A stretch of DNA of 64,000 nt from Taeniopygia guttata (Eukaryota > Chordata > Aves > Passeriformes > Estrildidae), in contig NC_133026.1 in assembly GCF_048771995.1 (NCBI RefSeq), positions 12,860,001 to 12,924,000 of the forward strand. The letters are read 5' to 3'. Of the stretch, positions 26,301-38,500 are shown piece by piece; position 1 is the stretch's first letter; each line of letters opens with the position of its first letter. The notes beneath the pieces were generated by a model, which had not been told where the DNA came from, did no database searches, and was given only the letters and a program-made list of their open reading frames with translations. A program made the position numbers and the translations under genes.

Positions 26301-27688
26301 TTTAACGAGAATTACCTTACTTTGCAACTCAATTAGAATTTTATAAGTAATTAAACAGATCAAATTTTAGATCTATTAAAGATGCAACAATATCACCAAT
26401 TATTTTAAGTTGCCTTATCAAATAACCACTCTGAAGTCTGAGAGTGGCTCACTGTCTTCTTGGCTTTTTGGAGTTTTCTGGGGTATATGTGAAATGCTGC
26501 TGATACACTGTGGTATGGTTTGAATGCATTTTTTGGAATGTTAAAGCAGTATCATGCAAGATTCAAAATAAATCAGAAATAAAACACCTGAGTAATGAAA
26601 ACAAAACTTATCACCAAGAATAAAGTTATATGCATATCTTGAAGAATCTTGAATTCGTCTCGTAATAAAAATAAAATTATTGATATTTTCCCTTTTTTTT
26701 TCTTTTAGAAAATAAAAGAATTTTCAGTAAATGCAAGCAGATGTTCTTGTCGTGTTCAGTCTTCAGGCCCCTGAAGCAACAATCTCTCTCAGTGTGTAAT
26801 TCAGTAGCTATAAAGCAGGGACTATTGACACAGCAGACCACACTGTCTCTTGCAGAACCATTATGGTCTTCCTTGTCAGCAAGAGTTTGCTTATTTAAAA
26901 AATAATATTCTGTGTGTGAAGGATATGATCCAGTGGGTGAGCAAAACAAAGACAGATGGATTAACTGTGGTGTATTTCATTCCAAGGAAGACTTTACAGT
27001 AAAAAAGTCATGTACTCTGCACACTTAAAAAGAATTCACCAAGTTTTATGGAATATAAAATTTTTCTAAAAGGTATATAATGGATCGTAAGGTCAATGGA
27101 AATAAATTTATTTCTCTATCAAATTCACTACCATGCGGATTCATATCAAGAGGATTTTGGAAGGATTACATAAATCTACAAGGGACTCTTTCAAGAAAAT
27201 CAAACCTCTATGCAAATATTGATGCTTAAATTTGAATCTGCTACTACTAAAAATACATAAGTGAGAACATAAATAAATCAACATTTCATTCATTTATGAG
27301 ATTGGCCTTATATTTTTCTTGTAATTTAAACAAGGAGAGACTCTCCATTATTCTGGCCAAAAATAAAATTATTGTTTCCTTGTAGACCTAAAGAAAAGAT
27401 ATGGCAAACTGTTCTCTTACAATGTGAGATCCTAAAGGTATCCTCCAAAATTCAAAGCACTGAAGAAAATTAATGGGAAGAGTTACTCTCTCCAGACATT
27501 GCAGACAAACAGTTTCAGTTAGCTTATTCTTACTGGTAAATCTTATAGGTATTAGAGGGGAAAGTTTGTTTTAAACAGCACTTAAGGCAATTTCTAAATA
27601 TATGTCTCTTAAAAGTCAAAAGCTGTTTAGAAACAGAAGGCTGCTTCAGGAATTCTACAGGCAGACTGCTGCTCTCTGAAATTCTGAA

Positions 27689-27710
27689 TCCTGTATAATT
27701 TTATACAGGA
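27689..27710. repeat. 22-bp palindrome (10-bp arms, 2-bp spacer)
   Basis: TCCTGTATAA and TTATACAGGA are exact reverse complements separated by TT. It could be a dimeric protein-binding site or a cruciform-prone sequence. Confidence 0.9.
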
Positions 27711-28410
27711 CTTTTCAGTAATGTCAGAATGTTCAGGAGAGGACAAAATTAAAGGCAAGCACACTTGCCTAGCTGATATTTTGTATCACAGTTTAGAGGT
27801 CTGACACACTTTCTAGATTGTATATTCTATTAAAATATGAAACCTCACAGCAAGATTTGTATCTGTGGTATTTTTATGATTATTCAACACTGAGAGTCTT
27901 CTCTGTCAGTTAAATATTTTTAAGTTTAAGAAATAACATTGAAGAAAATAGCACATGTGGAAATTATTACAGCATTGTTGCACCTACAATGGAGTGTTTC
28001 TTCTATTTCAACTCAGGCAACACTTAAAAATAGGAACTAACTGTGCTATGATTAAATCCAAAACCTGTTGTCAGTACAGGAAAGGAAATCAGCAGTTTTC
28101 AAATCCTCAATCCCATTTTACAAGTGGAGCACTAGGTTTGTCCACATGATAAATTCCCAGGCTTCCACAAAACAAGATATGAAAACTACATGAAAAGCAA
28201 ATAATGTATTTAACAGACAGATTAATATACAGTATAAAAGACATAGGTAAAAACCAATTTATCTTCTAATTCACCTCAGTGAAAAATGCATCTCTGCTTT
28301 TGCACGGAAAGTATGAATCCTACATTTTACATTTTCTTACACCAGTTCTACCATTCATGCTCTGTCATCTTCCTATATATGCACATATATTCATGGCCCT
28401 GAATTGTGGG

Positions 28411-28862
28411 AGGATGGATTGTGAGAAAATAGAGACAGTGCTGAAGGCAATCTCACCCCTGAGGAGATGCAGCTGTGCTAATTACCAAAGAGTGGGAACA
28501 GCCCTGCCCTTAATAGGACACAGCTGTGTCCAGTAAGGATGGGTGTTATAAAAGAGTGGATTAGCTGGTTGGGAGGAGAGTTAGAGTCAGTTGGCTGTGC
28601 TGCTGTGAAGAGTAAGGGTTAGGTGATCATGCAAGGGACAGTAAGGGTCAGTATGCCCTGCTGGGGACAGAAAGGGTCAGGTGGTCGTGAGAGGGAAAGG
28701 AAGTCAGCCAGCTGTGGGGAAGGAAGAGAAAAGGAGTCAGTGTTGTGAAGAGCTGCCTGTGAGAACTCACAGAGAGAAGGTATGAAAGTCTTACAGTAGG
28801 ATGATAAACTGACAGTGACAGTCAGCTCCCATCCACCGCTGACTGGTGCCAAGCACTGATGC
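28411..28862 (+). mobile_element. Probable LTR-like repeat with TATA box
   Basis: The segment is clearly GC-richer than its flanks. It carries repeated CAGCTGTG boxes (near 28469 and 28531) and a TATA box (TTATAAAAG at 28546-28554), followed by a G/A-rich transcribed-strand-like region with imperfect tandem repeats. This arrangement resembles a retroviral U3-R segment on the plus strand. No clear AATAAA signal, TG...CA ends or target-site duplication could be fixed, so the boundaries are approximate. An unclassified bird repeat or a true promoter are alternatives. Confidence 0.45.
28583..28745 (+). repeat. Imperfect ~30-bp tandem repeat, about six units
   Basis: The GTCAG/GTTAG motif recurs at 28586, 28618, 28647, 28676, 28703 and 28736, with spacings of 27 to 33 bases. 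The sequence around each is similar (AAGGGTCAGNTG...). This is a degenerate minisatellite just downstream of the TATA box of the LTR-like repeat. Confidence 0.65.
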
Positions 28863-31800
28863 CGATACTGAATTACATAACTTTACCAGAGGAAAAAAGA
28901 TACTACATACTAAAAGATGAAAAAAAAAATGTTATCACAGGAAAAATAATGCATCATGCCACCACCATACCATCAAAGAGCAAATAGGAGTCAAAAAACC
29001 CCAAAAAAACCCAAAGTGTATTATTATTCCCACTAGTCAAGCAAGCTTCAAGGGGAAAAGTCCAAAATCTATGGGAGGTTATTAATAGTAAACTCAATGA
29101 AAAATGAAGCATTAGGTTAAGATATATAATTAATAAATCAATACCATATTTTATTTAGAAAAAAATCTGCTAAGTATCATGCTTAATAGTTTATCCTTGA
29201 AGATTCACTTGGGATTTTAATTTAGGAGAAATACTCAAATTTAGTGGCTACAATTCTTGAATGAGAAAAAATGAGACAAAAGCAAGTTTGTAATTGCAGC
29301 TGGTGGAAAGAAGCAGCACTATTTCATGAGTTTTTTCAGCAAAGGGAACTGGATGGGAGGGAATGGTGGTTGTACAATTGGTAGGAATGGCAGTAGGTGC
29401 AGCATGAATAAAATGGCTGATACAAATAAACACATGCTAATACACAAGCATTCAAATGTGGCATCCCTTTAAATGAGACCTTTACATAGTTATGAAGTTT
29501 TATTTTTATTCTATCTGATCACTTAAAGGCAAAATTATATGAGACAACCTTTATCTTTATGGCCAAACTACCACGAAAAGGCTAAACTGTGTTTTACCAC
29601 CTTAAACACAGGACAGCAGCACCTCTTCCTCAACTGCCAGTTTGATTTGATTGTCTAAATATATTAGCACTACAAGAATTTTTCTTGTCATTCAAGTGAT
29701 AGTATTTGTTTTGCTTTTCCTTTCCTACCTGGTATATGTGCAGCTATAAGAAAAACACTAGCTCTTTTGCAAAATCCAGAATATCTACCTTCTCTGTCCG
29801 TGTTAATAATACATCAAGAAAATCTTTAGAATATAAAAATAGTGAAATGAAAAGCACTGTTAAATTCTAGATCCCTTGCATATAATTTTATTGATGTTGT
29901 GTGTCCTTTCCATGCACTGACATACTAAACAGAGGGAAGATGCAGAAATTAAACATCCTGCTAGGTTTTCAAGTATTAAAGAGTCATTCCAGCCCAGCTA
30001 AGCAAAACTAAGTCGTTAACTTTGGAGGGAGACCTTAAGAAGGAACATAAAAATACCACTGCAGCCATCCAGTCTCTCAAAATATCATTGCTGCAATTGC
30101 CAGAATTATAGCTTGTGGTTACCTGCCACATTCTTTGGTGCTCAACTCATGGTTATTGTGCTACCACAGTTTAAAACATTGGCTCAGGGCTGTTTTGCAA
30201 TCCACATAATGCTATATCTACTGCACACAGTGCAGTATCAAACAGCACACAGGCCTTGAGACAAAGTGCGTTGAAACATACCCACATAACAAATAACATT
30301 TTAGATGAGTAGAAAACACTGCATGCTTGATGTTGCTCCAAAGGACTTGTCTTAGCTTTTGGTCCTCAACCAGAGTGCAGTAATCATAAAAATAAACAAT
30401 ACTTCACATCTTTAAACTTCTGAGATCATCAAAAAGACCAGAGAATAGCCCATTTCTCAAAATGTTTTCCCCAGATGTTTTTGCCCCAGATAATGAAGGC
30501 AACTTAATAAAAGTCATGATAGGAATCACATTCATATGTAGGCCAAATTTGTCATACTTTTAACCCCATTAAATGGGTTAGGAATAGCAGGATTATTAAA
30601 TGTATTACTTATCAGGAAGTATTAAATGTTTCCTGATAAGAAATTCAGTTCTGATCCATGTCATAAATTTCCTTTTTTCCTTACAAATGATCAGTGTGAG
30701 GGAGACACAAATCATGATCCTGTAGGATTTTAAATTAAACTGATGCTAGTATTAAAAGAATTAAATAAACCATTCAGAAAACAGAAAATAGTTTTCCTCT
30801 ACCTGTTTCCAAGCATATTTCGAAGAAGCCTACCCAAAGGAAGAGCTTGTTTTCCTTCACCAAACATCTTTCAAAGAAGAAAACCCTGATGTTTTAAAGA
30901 TCCAGGTTGACAAACTTGTCTGGAACACAGACTATCTAAATTAAGACCCTTTTTATGTTATTGTCTTTCAACATGGTGGTCTACATTTGTCCAGTTCAGA
31001 GTGTTTCCCAAGGTGCTTTATGACTGGAGGTAGAGAGGGACAAGTGCTGTCACATTCTTCTGAGTCACAAATTATTGTGTATGACAGAGAAGAGTTATTA
31101 AATTAAAAAAATATAATGCAAATTTTATGAATGACTGAACAGCAGACTCAGACTGGAAACATGTCAGACTTAAGCAGGAGACTGTTGCAGGCCTAGGTAA
31201 AAGGGTTTGCTGAAGGTCTCTTAATTCCTCATTGCTGTTAGCTGGCAAAATGATCTGGTGAATCCCTGTGTCCCCAGACACCACAAGCATTATCTTTTCA
31301 CCTAACCTCTAATCCTCGTCAGGTTCATAACTGTCATGAAGAATGTTCATCAGAGCATGAACGAATCTGAGATAATAATTTTGTGAAAATAATATATCTA
31401 TTTCCATTTGCAGTCATGTAAATCTTGTCTGGTATTACTCTGACTAATTGTGTAGAAATACAGTGAATGTTCTACATCTGCCATGATGTACACAATTGTC
31501 TTGGGTTTGCTTTTTGTTTAGAGTGTATTGATGACATGGAAACAGAAGCAAAGCCTTACTTCCCCAGTGGTTTGCCTAATGTTTGAATCCCACTCACTCT
31601 TCTCATAATACCAGTCTCCTTTTTAATGACTATTAGATCATAAGTTTAACTGAAGATCCAAAGTGTTTTGAATCATTAAAACTTTTGATGATGATTTCAT
31701 CAAATTTCACCAAATCATAGATTGGTTCATTCTTTTCTGGAGATAAGAGTAGCTTAATGAATAGAAGAGTTTATTTTCATGTTGCATGTAGTGTAGGAAA

Positions 31801-31984
31801 CTGAAATTGTGCACTATCAGTATAGCTAAAGGACTAATTGTTTTATTTAGATAGTTTTAACCATTTACTGTAATATTATGCAAAAATAGCAGGACATCAA
31901 GAAAGTTTGGGTGTACCAAAGCAACATTTACTGTCAAGGAAGCTGATGCAAGAAATACACCCTTTGGTTCTTTTCTTCAATATT
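28863..31984. other. Non-coding AT-rich stretch
   Basis: No gene or recognisable repeat was seen. A perfect 11-bp hairpin lies at 30608-30640. Confidence 0.55.
30608..30640. repeat. 11-bp stem hairpin
   Basis: CTTATCAGGAA and TTCCTGATAAG are exact reverse complements around an 11-base loop. The arms are AT-moderate and the arrangement is compact, so an RNA hairpin is possible. No small-RNA family was recognised. Confidence 0.85.
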
Positions 31985-32240
31985 GGAATTTTATTAATCG
32001 TATGGCATGACTTATAATCAGGTCAACTTTTATTGAATGGTGTTTGAAGGATGGACCAAGCAGTGTGATGCTGCAAGGATGTTTAGGGACAAAAGGCACA
32101 GATATACTGGTTTAGCTCTTGCATAACAATTTCCAATTTTTCTGTTTACATGTGATTGAGCAGGCCATAATGTAGACTCTTTTTTTGCCCAATTACTTGT
32201 CACAGTAGACTTTTTTATTCCTTGGGAGGGGGGACACAGT
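31985..32240 (-). mobile_element. Possible 3' LTR of an endogenous retrovirus remnant
   Basis: This lies directly downstream (minus strand) of the envelope remnant, where a 3' LTR is expected. It carries a polyadenylation signal AATAAA (minus strand, 32029-32034) and a second AATAAA-like signal further on. No clean TG...CA ends, TATA box or duplicate LTR could be fixed, so the identification rests mainly on position. Confidence 0.35.
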
Positions 32241-32298
32241 TTTTTCAGTTCCCTCTGTATGTATCTTAGTTTCTGCAGTTCTTTTTCACAACTTTTTC

Positions 32299-33070
32299 TC
32301 ACAGCTCTTGCTGTACAATTTCCAGCAATTCAAATGTACTGTTCATGTTGCTTAACTCATTCTGCTTTGCAACTTTTCCCCCTTTCTGTTTTACGTATAA
32401 TGTGCTGAACTGCATTATTAACCATTTTTGCATACATTGCAATAAGCAAGACAGAATCATGAAAAGGCACAAAAATATTCTCAGTTCATAAATTCTTAAG
32501 TGCAATAACCTCTCAGCCCAACCAGAAGTGTTCAAAGACTTGAACAGCTTGCCTAGCCAGTCTGCTTTGTCATCCCACTGCAGTTTCCTAACACCTTCTT
32601 CCAACTTCTGAATACTAGAATATATGGTTTGAAAGTAAACAAAACATTCTTTAAAAATCTTGACATACACGACCATGGGCTAATGTCAAAAAATCTATGG
32701 CAGCATGACTTTGCAAAGTAGCATGGTGTACAGAATCAACATCTGTCAAAAGACCAGAAAGAGCAAGGGAAGTTGCATTAGTTTTTTGAGCTACCCAACA
32801 GCCAATCTTTTGTCAGATAGTAAGAGCTTTGGCTACTGCAACTCTTGGAGCAAAAATTGAAGCAATCCTAACGAGTAGGGGATTCCAAAACTGTACACTT
32901 GGGTCACAGACTTTGGTATATTCATGAAGTGCATGTTTGTGTCATTCCTGATCTGCCTTATGTGTATGATTTATAATCATGGTTAAATTAGAAGTTAACA
33001 TTGTGAGGTGGCCAATTGTGCAAGATCCACCAATGGCTCGCAAAGACAAAGCAGGCCAGGCACAATCATC
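32299..33070 (-). pseudogene. env: Endogenous retrovirus env remnant (transmembrane subunit)
   Basis: On the minus strand the sequence encodes a recognisable retroviral transmembrane-envelope layout. It starts with an alanine-rich fusion-peptide-like segment, followed by a heptad region that includes the conserved segment at about 32685-32730. A membrane-proximal Trp-rich stretch follows, then a hydrophobic span with Cys residues (about 32410-32480), then a basic/polar tail. The copy is broken: there are in-frame stops at 32942-32944 and 32813-32815, and a frameshift near 32651-32662 where that frame meets a stop while similarity continues in another frame. No gag or pol was seen nearby. Such proteins mediate membrane fusion in intact viruses; this one cannot be made intact. 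The virus subfamily is not assigned. Confidence 0.8.
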
Positions 33071-33360
33071 ACAAATCAAAAGTATGCCTCAAGGTAATTT
33101 TCATGGGAGAGAATCTGAGGGTGCATGATACACAGAGACTTTTAATGCTGCGGTTAGATTGTGCCACAAAGAACTATTGCGGAATGATAACTGACTTGGA
33201 GTAGCATCCTGAGTCGTCTTGTAATATGGGTCACTGTTTCTGTTGTACTTTTCTAATTTGCTAAAGTTGAATTATATCCAGACATCTGTCGTAATTGATC
33301 CCAGAATTTCAAGTTCCTGTAGTTCTGATGAAGTAGGGGGGTAAAAGATCATCTCAAGTA
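33071..33360 (-). pseudogene. Possible surface-subunit end of the same env remnant
   Basis: This is the minus-strand region immediately upstream of the transmembrane remnant. It is Cys-containing in the expected frame near 33071-33090 and then becomes unrecognisable. Position suggests the C-terminal part of the envelope surface subunit, but similarity cannot be shown by eye and stops are present. Confidence 0.3.
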
Positions 33361-33433
33361 TTGGAATTATCTATGCATGATACCATGGAGGTATTGGAGA
33401 ATATGTGAGGCAATGTACCCCGATTACCTGCAG

Positions 33434-33494
33434 GTACAATCTTCAGCAATTCAAATGCACTGTTCATGTTGTTTAACTCATTCTGCCCTGCAGC
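33434..33494 (-). mobile_element. Second copy of the retroviral tail segment
   Basis: About 60 bases match 32311-32372 with only a handful of differences in the same orientation. In the matching frame both encode the same type of short peptide. The sequences flanking the two copies differ. This indicates a second related retroviral fragment or an internal duplication beside the main env remnant. Confidence 0.75.
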
Positions 33495-34806
33495 ACTTAT
33501 GGTGGACAGTAGTGACTTTTCTTGGCAACATCGTGGTCATTCTGTCCCTTTACACCACAATATTTCCATCCTGATACTTTCATTCATACAAATAATGCCT
33601 GGGCAGGTTGGTGTGAGAATATCTAAGCTGATGTATAACTATTCAGGCTGGATGTCATTTTAGCCAAGACAACACAGAAATCCCATTAGTAATGGTTGTG
33701 AGAATAAAATATGACAGGTGGTGTGCTTTTAAGAGGCAGGCTCCATTTGGAGAATAATGAAGAAGGTTGAAAGTTTCTGTACTGTGAAGAGAGGGGATTT
33801 CACAGCAACGATGGTAAAATGTAAGCATATTTATACTTACAGAATATCCATTCTTTTATTTAACTAGGGAAAATAATAGGAACTAAAAGCTAGAGAAAGG
33901 CAGAAAAATACCTACTAATCCAAGAAAGACACATTTAAGATGATAGTGAAGGATGACATTAAGCTATTTTGCGTGAGTATTGATAAAAAGGCAACATATT
34001 CCTCAAAAAGGAGTGCCAAAGTACAGGATGTAACTGAACTGAAATAAACACTACAAACTTATGTAAATCAGGTCTAAAGTCAAATTTGAAAGACTTGCAA
34101 ATATATTAGGATAGGAAGACAGTCAAAACAACATAAGCTCTGCTGTTTTAGAAGGTAATGACCCCATGAAATAACCATGCAACCATGAATGATGGATGTA
34201 ATGTTTGAAATCCCAGATTCAGTTGACCTATTTTTTTAATCCTGTTTGATTTTGTCTTCTTTTTCGTACAAAGTACTTTACAAAGTAGAACCTTGAAACT
34301 CAGAAATTAATCTCATGTTCCACCGTACAATTTGTATTGTTTATTTAGGCTTCAGCCATAATGAGAGATATGTGTACTTTTAGATTTTTATCAAATCCAG
34401 CCACGCTTGCATTTTTCCTGGGGATTTATGTTTAAAGACAAAGGTTTGCTAAAATGAAATCCTAAGGAAAAATGTCAGCAACAGGAATAGCAGAAAAATC
34501 CTCCAGAAACTAATGAGATTTATTAATTGTTCAAGTCTAGATACTTACAATATTAAAATACATTTGTTTCTTTTTACAATACTAAAATTAGGCAAGAGTT
34601 TTAATTTTCTTTTGAGACAATGGTATCTCACTGTACCCTCTTAATAGAAACACAAAGATAAGAACTGGCAATAGCCGAGTTTTAATTAAAATAATTTGCA
34701 CTAAGATTTTACTTCTTAAATTAAAACATAATTTGAAGGAGATTACCCCACACACACACTCTCCTAAACAGAAGTGTAATTTAAGAAAATTGCATATTTA
34801 ACATTC
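33495..34806. other. Non-coding stretch, start possibly retroviral
   Basis: The first ~170 bases may continue the second retroviral fragment but were not recognisable. The remainder is AT-rich unique sequence with no gene seen. Confidence 0.45.
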
Positions 34807-35080
34807 CATAGAATCACAGGATCAAAAATATGCTGAGTTGGAGGGACCCATTGGGATCACCAGGTCCAGCTCTGGGCCCTGTGAAGGACAACCCAAGATT
34901 CATGTGCCTGAGAGCACTGTCCAGTCTATCCTGGATAGATGATGGAAGCATCTCATCAAAACTCTGCCTCTGTTGAAGCTCCACCCGCTGCTAGAAGTAT
35001 TCAGGAACTGATCTTTTCATTCCTCATCATATAAGTGACCCTCTCTCCCTAGTACAGAAATTTCCAGCCTCCTTCATTAT
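34807..35080 (-). mobile_element. CR1 LINE 3' end fragment
   Basis: The plus-strand sequence begins CATAGAATCACAGGATC, the complement of CR1 terminal repeats. It continues as GAGTTGGAGGGACCCATTGG and then GTCCAGCTCTGGGCCCTGTG, the usual minus-strand CR1 3' UTR. Similarity fades after about 34950. The fragment's far edge is therefore approximate; it may extend to about 35170. Confidence 0.8.
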
Positions 35081-35475
35081 TCAGCAGATGAATCCTGCCT
35101 CCTGAAAACACAGCCACCTCTTATAATTGGTTCAGCTTTGTCCCTTTATTATAGAGCTTCCTTCACAAAGAGAATCTTCCCTGCTACAGATATAAGCTTA
35201 CCTTATTGAATGCATTCAATGCAATTTAAGAACCCCATGAAAATTATGGGATATGTTACTGAAAGAATTATAGTTTTTCTTCTACATAAAGCAATGTATC
35301 ACTGAATATTTAACAACATAGGTATTCTAGTAGGGTTTGGAAGGGTCTACTAATTTACAGTAAAAGTCTATTTTCAAAGAATACCTTAAGCCAAGTATAC
35401 ACATAGTCAAATATATTTAGAATATATGTTATGGCTCCAAATAATAGATGCCTTTCTGATAATAGAAAATTATTC

Positions 35476-35514
35476 ATTCCATCAAGAAGGATGTAATTCC
35501 ATCAAGATGAATGT
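35476..35514. repeat. Imperfect ~20-bp tandem duplication
   Basis: ATTCCATCAAGAAGGATGTA is followed directly by ATTCCATCAAGATGAATGTT, with a few mismatches. Confidence 0.8.
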
Positions 35515-38500
35515 TTGTCTTAGCCAAGATACCACAAAATGACATTTTTGTTCCATTATGAGATAAATAATAGACTCCTCTTGTACTTGGAAAACTGGTT
35601 CTGATGAAGGATTAACATAAATTAATTTCTGAATCTGTCATTTATCTCCATAAACCAACATCAGAATTTTCCCACCTAAGAAGATACTAATACCTGGGAG
35701 TTTGGAAATATTCAAGTCTACCATCTGATAAGTAAGTAGCTGAATTAACTTTCTACCATTCATAAAGATTCATCCAACTTAAGATGTAATAATTTATCAG
35801 AAAATTCCTGAGAGAATCCCAAAGAAATTTTATCACATATAGAGATTCTAGTATCAGTAGTGAGTCATATACTTTTCACATTTTTCTAAGAAGCCATAGC
35901 TCCTGAAAAGAAAGAAAGAAACTAACAACAACAACAAATTTTGGAGGCCAATATATACCAAAGAAAATTCTGCTAAGTGTTACTGAAAAGCCTGTTCATA
36001 CTCTGCAGCTAGCAAAATTAAGAAGATATATAAAACAAGGTCTACTTAATGTGATCAAGTCCTTCAGTTTTCTTGAAAAATGACTCAGCAGATAACATCT
36101 AGTCAAAATGACTGGTACTGTGAGTGTGTGCAGAAGTACCAGGTCTGCACTGGGAGTCTTTTGTGTAAATCAGAATGTCTCAGGAGACAGGGAAAACTGG
36201 AGGATTTACATCTGCAAGCCCTGTTACACTTTGGCTTTTTGCTGGTGTCCAGGGTATGCCAGCAGAAAAGTGCAGCTCTCCTATCATCCTGCACAACTGA
36301 AGAGGAGAACATGTTGAGTTCTTCAAGGTCCTTTAAAGTCTCTCGCCTATCAAATATGACAATAGTTTCTTTCCAAATTGATTGGTTGAAATAAAGGGTT
36401 TATGTACACAAGGAAGATGACTAAAAACTGTTTTGTTTATAGCAGCAGTAATAAATAGGTGAAGTTGGCTCACCTGCAGAAAGTGAATGCAATGTAAATT
36501 TTTATGACCATATTAGTAGTAAAAGTAGTCTTAAAATCTTTAAAGAAAATATTTTCAAAGATATTTCAAGCTCTCTCTGTCTCCTGTAAATCTGCTCAGC
36601 TTCTTAGTTTGAGGAGGTACTTGGCAAAATTTTTTTTTCTTGGAGTCCTTAAAAAAATCTATTCACAGGAAAAACATATGGAAACTGCCCACAGGAAGCT
36701 TGTATCAGATAAACATAGGAAGTAATTATTCAGCAGGAAAGTTTGGAGGAAATGGGTTGTTTTTCTGTCAGTTCTGGTGTTCCACAAATTTCAGGACATC
36801 AGCAGTAATGAAGGAAATAGATTAGCAATTGCAGGGCAGCTATTGTTTATACAGTGTTGACACTAAATATCACTCTCTTAGAATTTACCTTGGGAAAATA
36901 ATTTAATATTGGGCAAAGGCAAAGCAAAGCAGTATTTATTTTATTCTAACAATACCACAACAGTTAGTCTTTACAGCTCTGCAATTAGGTTTGAGGAGAA
37001 AAAAATCACCTGGTAAAGTAGTAAAATAAAAGAAAAATACATTAGAAATCTTCAAATATTTATCAGCAATTCTTTGTTTCTTGCTTTTTAAGATGGTAAA
37101 ACTGTGTTTTGGAATAAACAAGTAGCATAGGAGCACCACAGATTCAACCTGCATGTAAGATTTTAAGCTGTTGCTTTAATTGAATTCTTCAGTGGAATGA
37201 AAACACCCTCATCTGAACTAAGTCACGAAGTCACTAGGAATTCTCACTCCTGAATCAGATGATTAACATAAGACAAAGATATAAACAAAAATTAGCTTTC
37301 AGTCAATCCAGCTGAATATCAGGTTGTATCTAACTACAGTTGCTTTTTAAAAAATTTTCCCAACAAAACTTCCCTGTGATAAATATGCATCTGTATAAAA
37401 GGCTTCAGGTTTGACAAATCAATATTTTCCCTGTGAAAACCTATCATGGGAAAAACATATGATGTGTACTGTAATTCAGATTTCCCCCAAAGTGGAGTAA
37501 GGTGAGTATGTGCAAAACAAATGCAGCTGTGAAAGATTCTGTGCTTTGTGCAGGCAACCAAGAGGTGAAAAGAAGTAACCCACTTTATACCCTGATGATG
37601 TGCTTCTCAGCAAGCAGGAGAGAAAAAAGAGACAGGACAAGAAAAATGACAAATCTTCAGAAGAAGGAAATTTAAACACCATATGCTCATTTTTATATGC
37701 ACAAATGTCTGCTCAGGACAGCAGGATTTCAGTGATGTCTCTCTCCCTTGCCCCCACATCAGGATTACAGACATTATCAGCCCCTGCTGGGCTCCAGCAG
37801 AACCAAACCAGCTGCTCCTCAGTAGCTCTCCTGGTGCTACCAGAAAAGACAGAAACAGAGAAACTCCATCTGGCTTCTTGGATGCACACTTATTCCAGCT
37901 GCCATCAGTCCTGTGCAATTCTCTGTTTTACTGGTTTACTGTGGAATTAATTTTCCTCCTGTGGTTTTAATTTTCTCTCCCTTTTATTTGATTTAGTTGA
38001 TGATTATGGTAACTATTTCACTTAATGGCTGAAAATATAATAAGGAATATTTCAGTTCAAATTACTTAGAATATTTCTCTAAGTATTTTAATGTCTTAGC
38101 TTGTTTTAGCCATTCATGATCATAATACTGTATTATAAAGAGCTTATCTGGACATGTAACAGACTGCAGTCTTAGCAAAGTATCATAAATAATCTTAAAA
38201 AAATTTAAATATCTCTTCAAATTGTATCAGTTGATAAATCATCTACAGCTGACCCATTTTTGCAAAAAATGTTAGCTGCAGTAAAGGAGCATTTCTTACA
38301 CATGAAAAATTTAAATTATTCAGTAATTCTTGAATTGTTCTGATTTATTTTGTTTATGAAAATTGAAGTACCTTCTTCAAGCAATAATATATTCTATCAG
38401 ATACCCAAATAAAATAGATTTCTTACTACTGACTTGAATAGTTTCCTGTGTGTACTGAGTTTCATAACAGCTTCAATTTGAGAAAAAAAGTTACATTTTT

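Larger units (their letters stand above)
15273..28410. other. Long non-coding AT-rich stretch
   Basis: No gene was recognised over about 13 kb. Items noted inside are a poly-T tract near 17226-17239, a CTCF-like site at 20348, a tRNA-like box pair at 21479, a TATA-like site at 23305 and a palindrome at 27689. Open frames here are short and lack recognisable domains. Confidence 0.55.
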
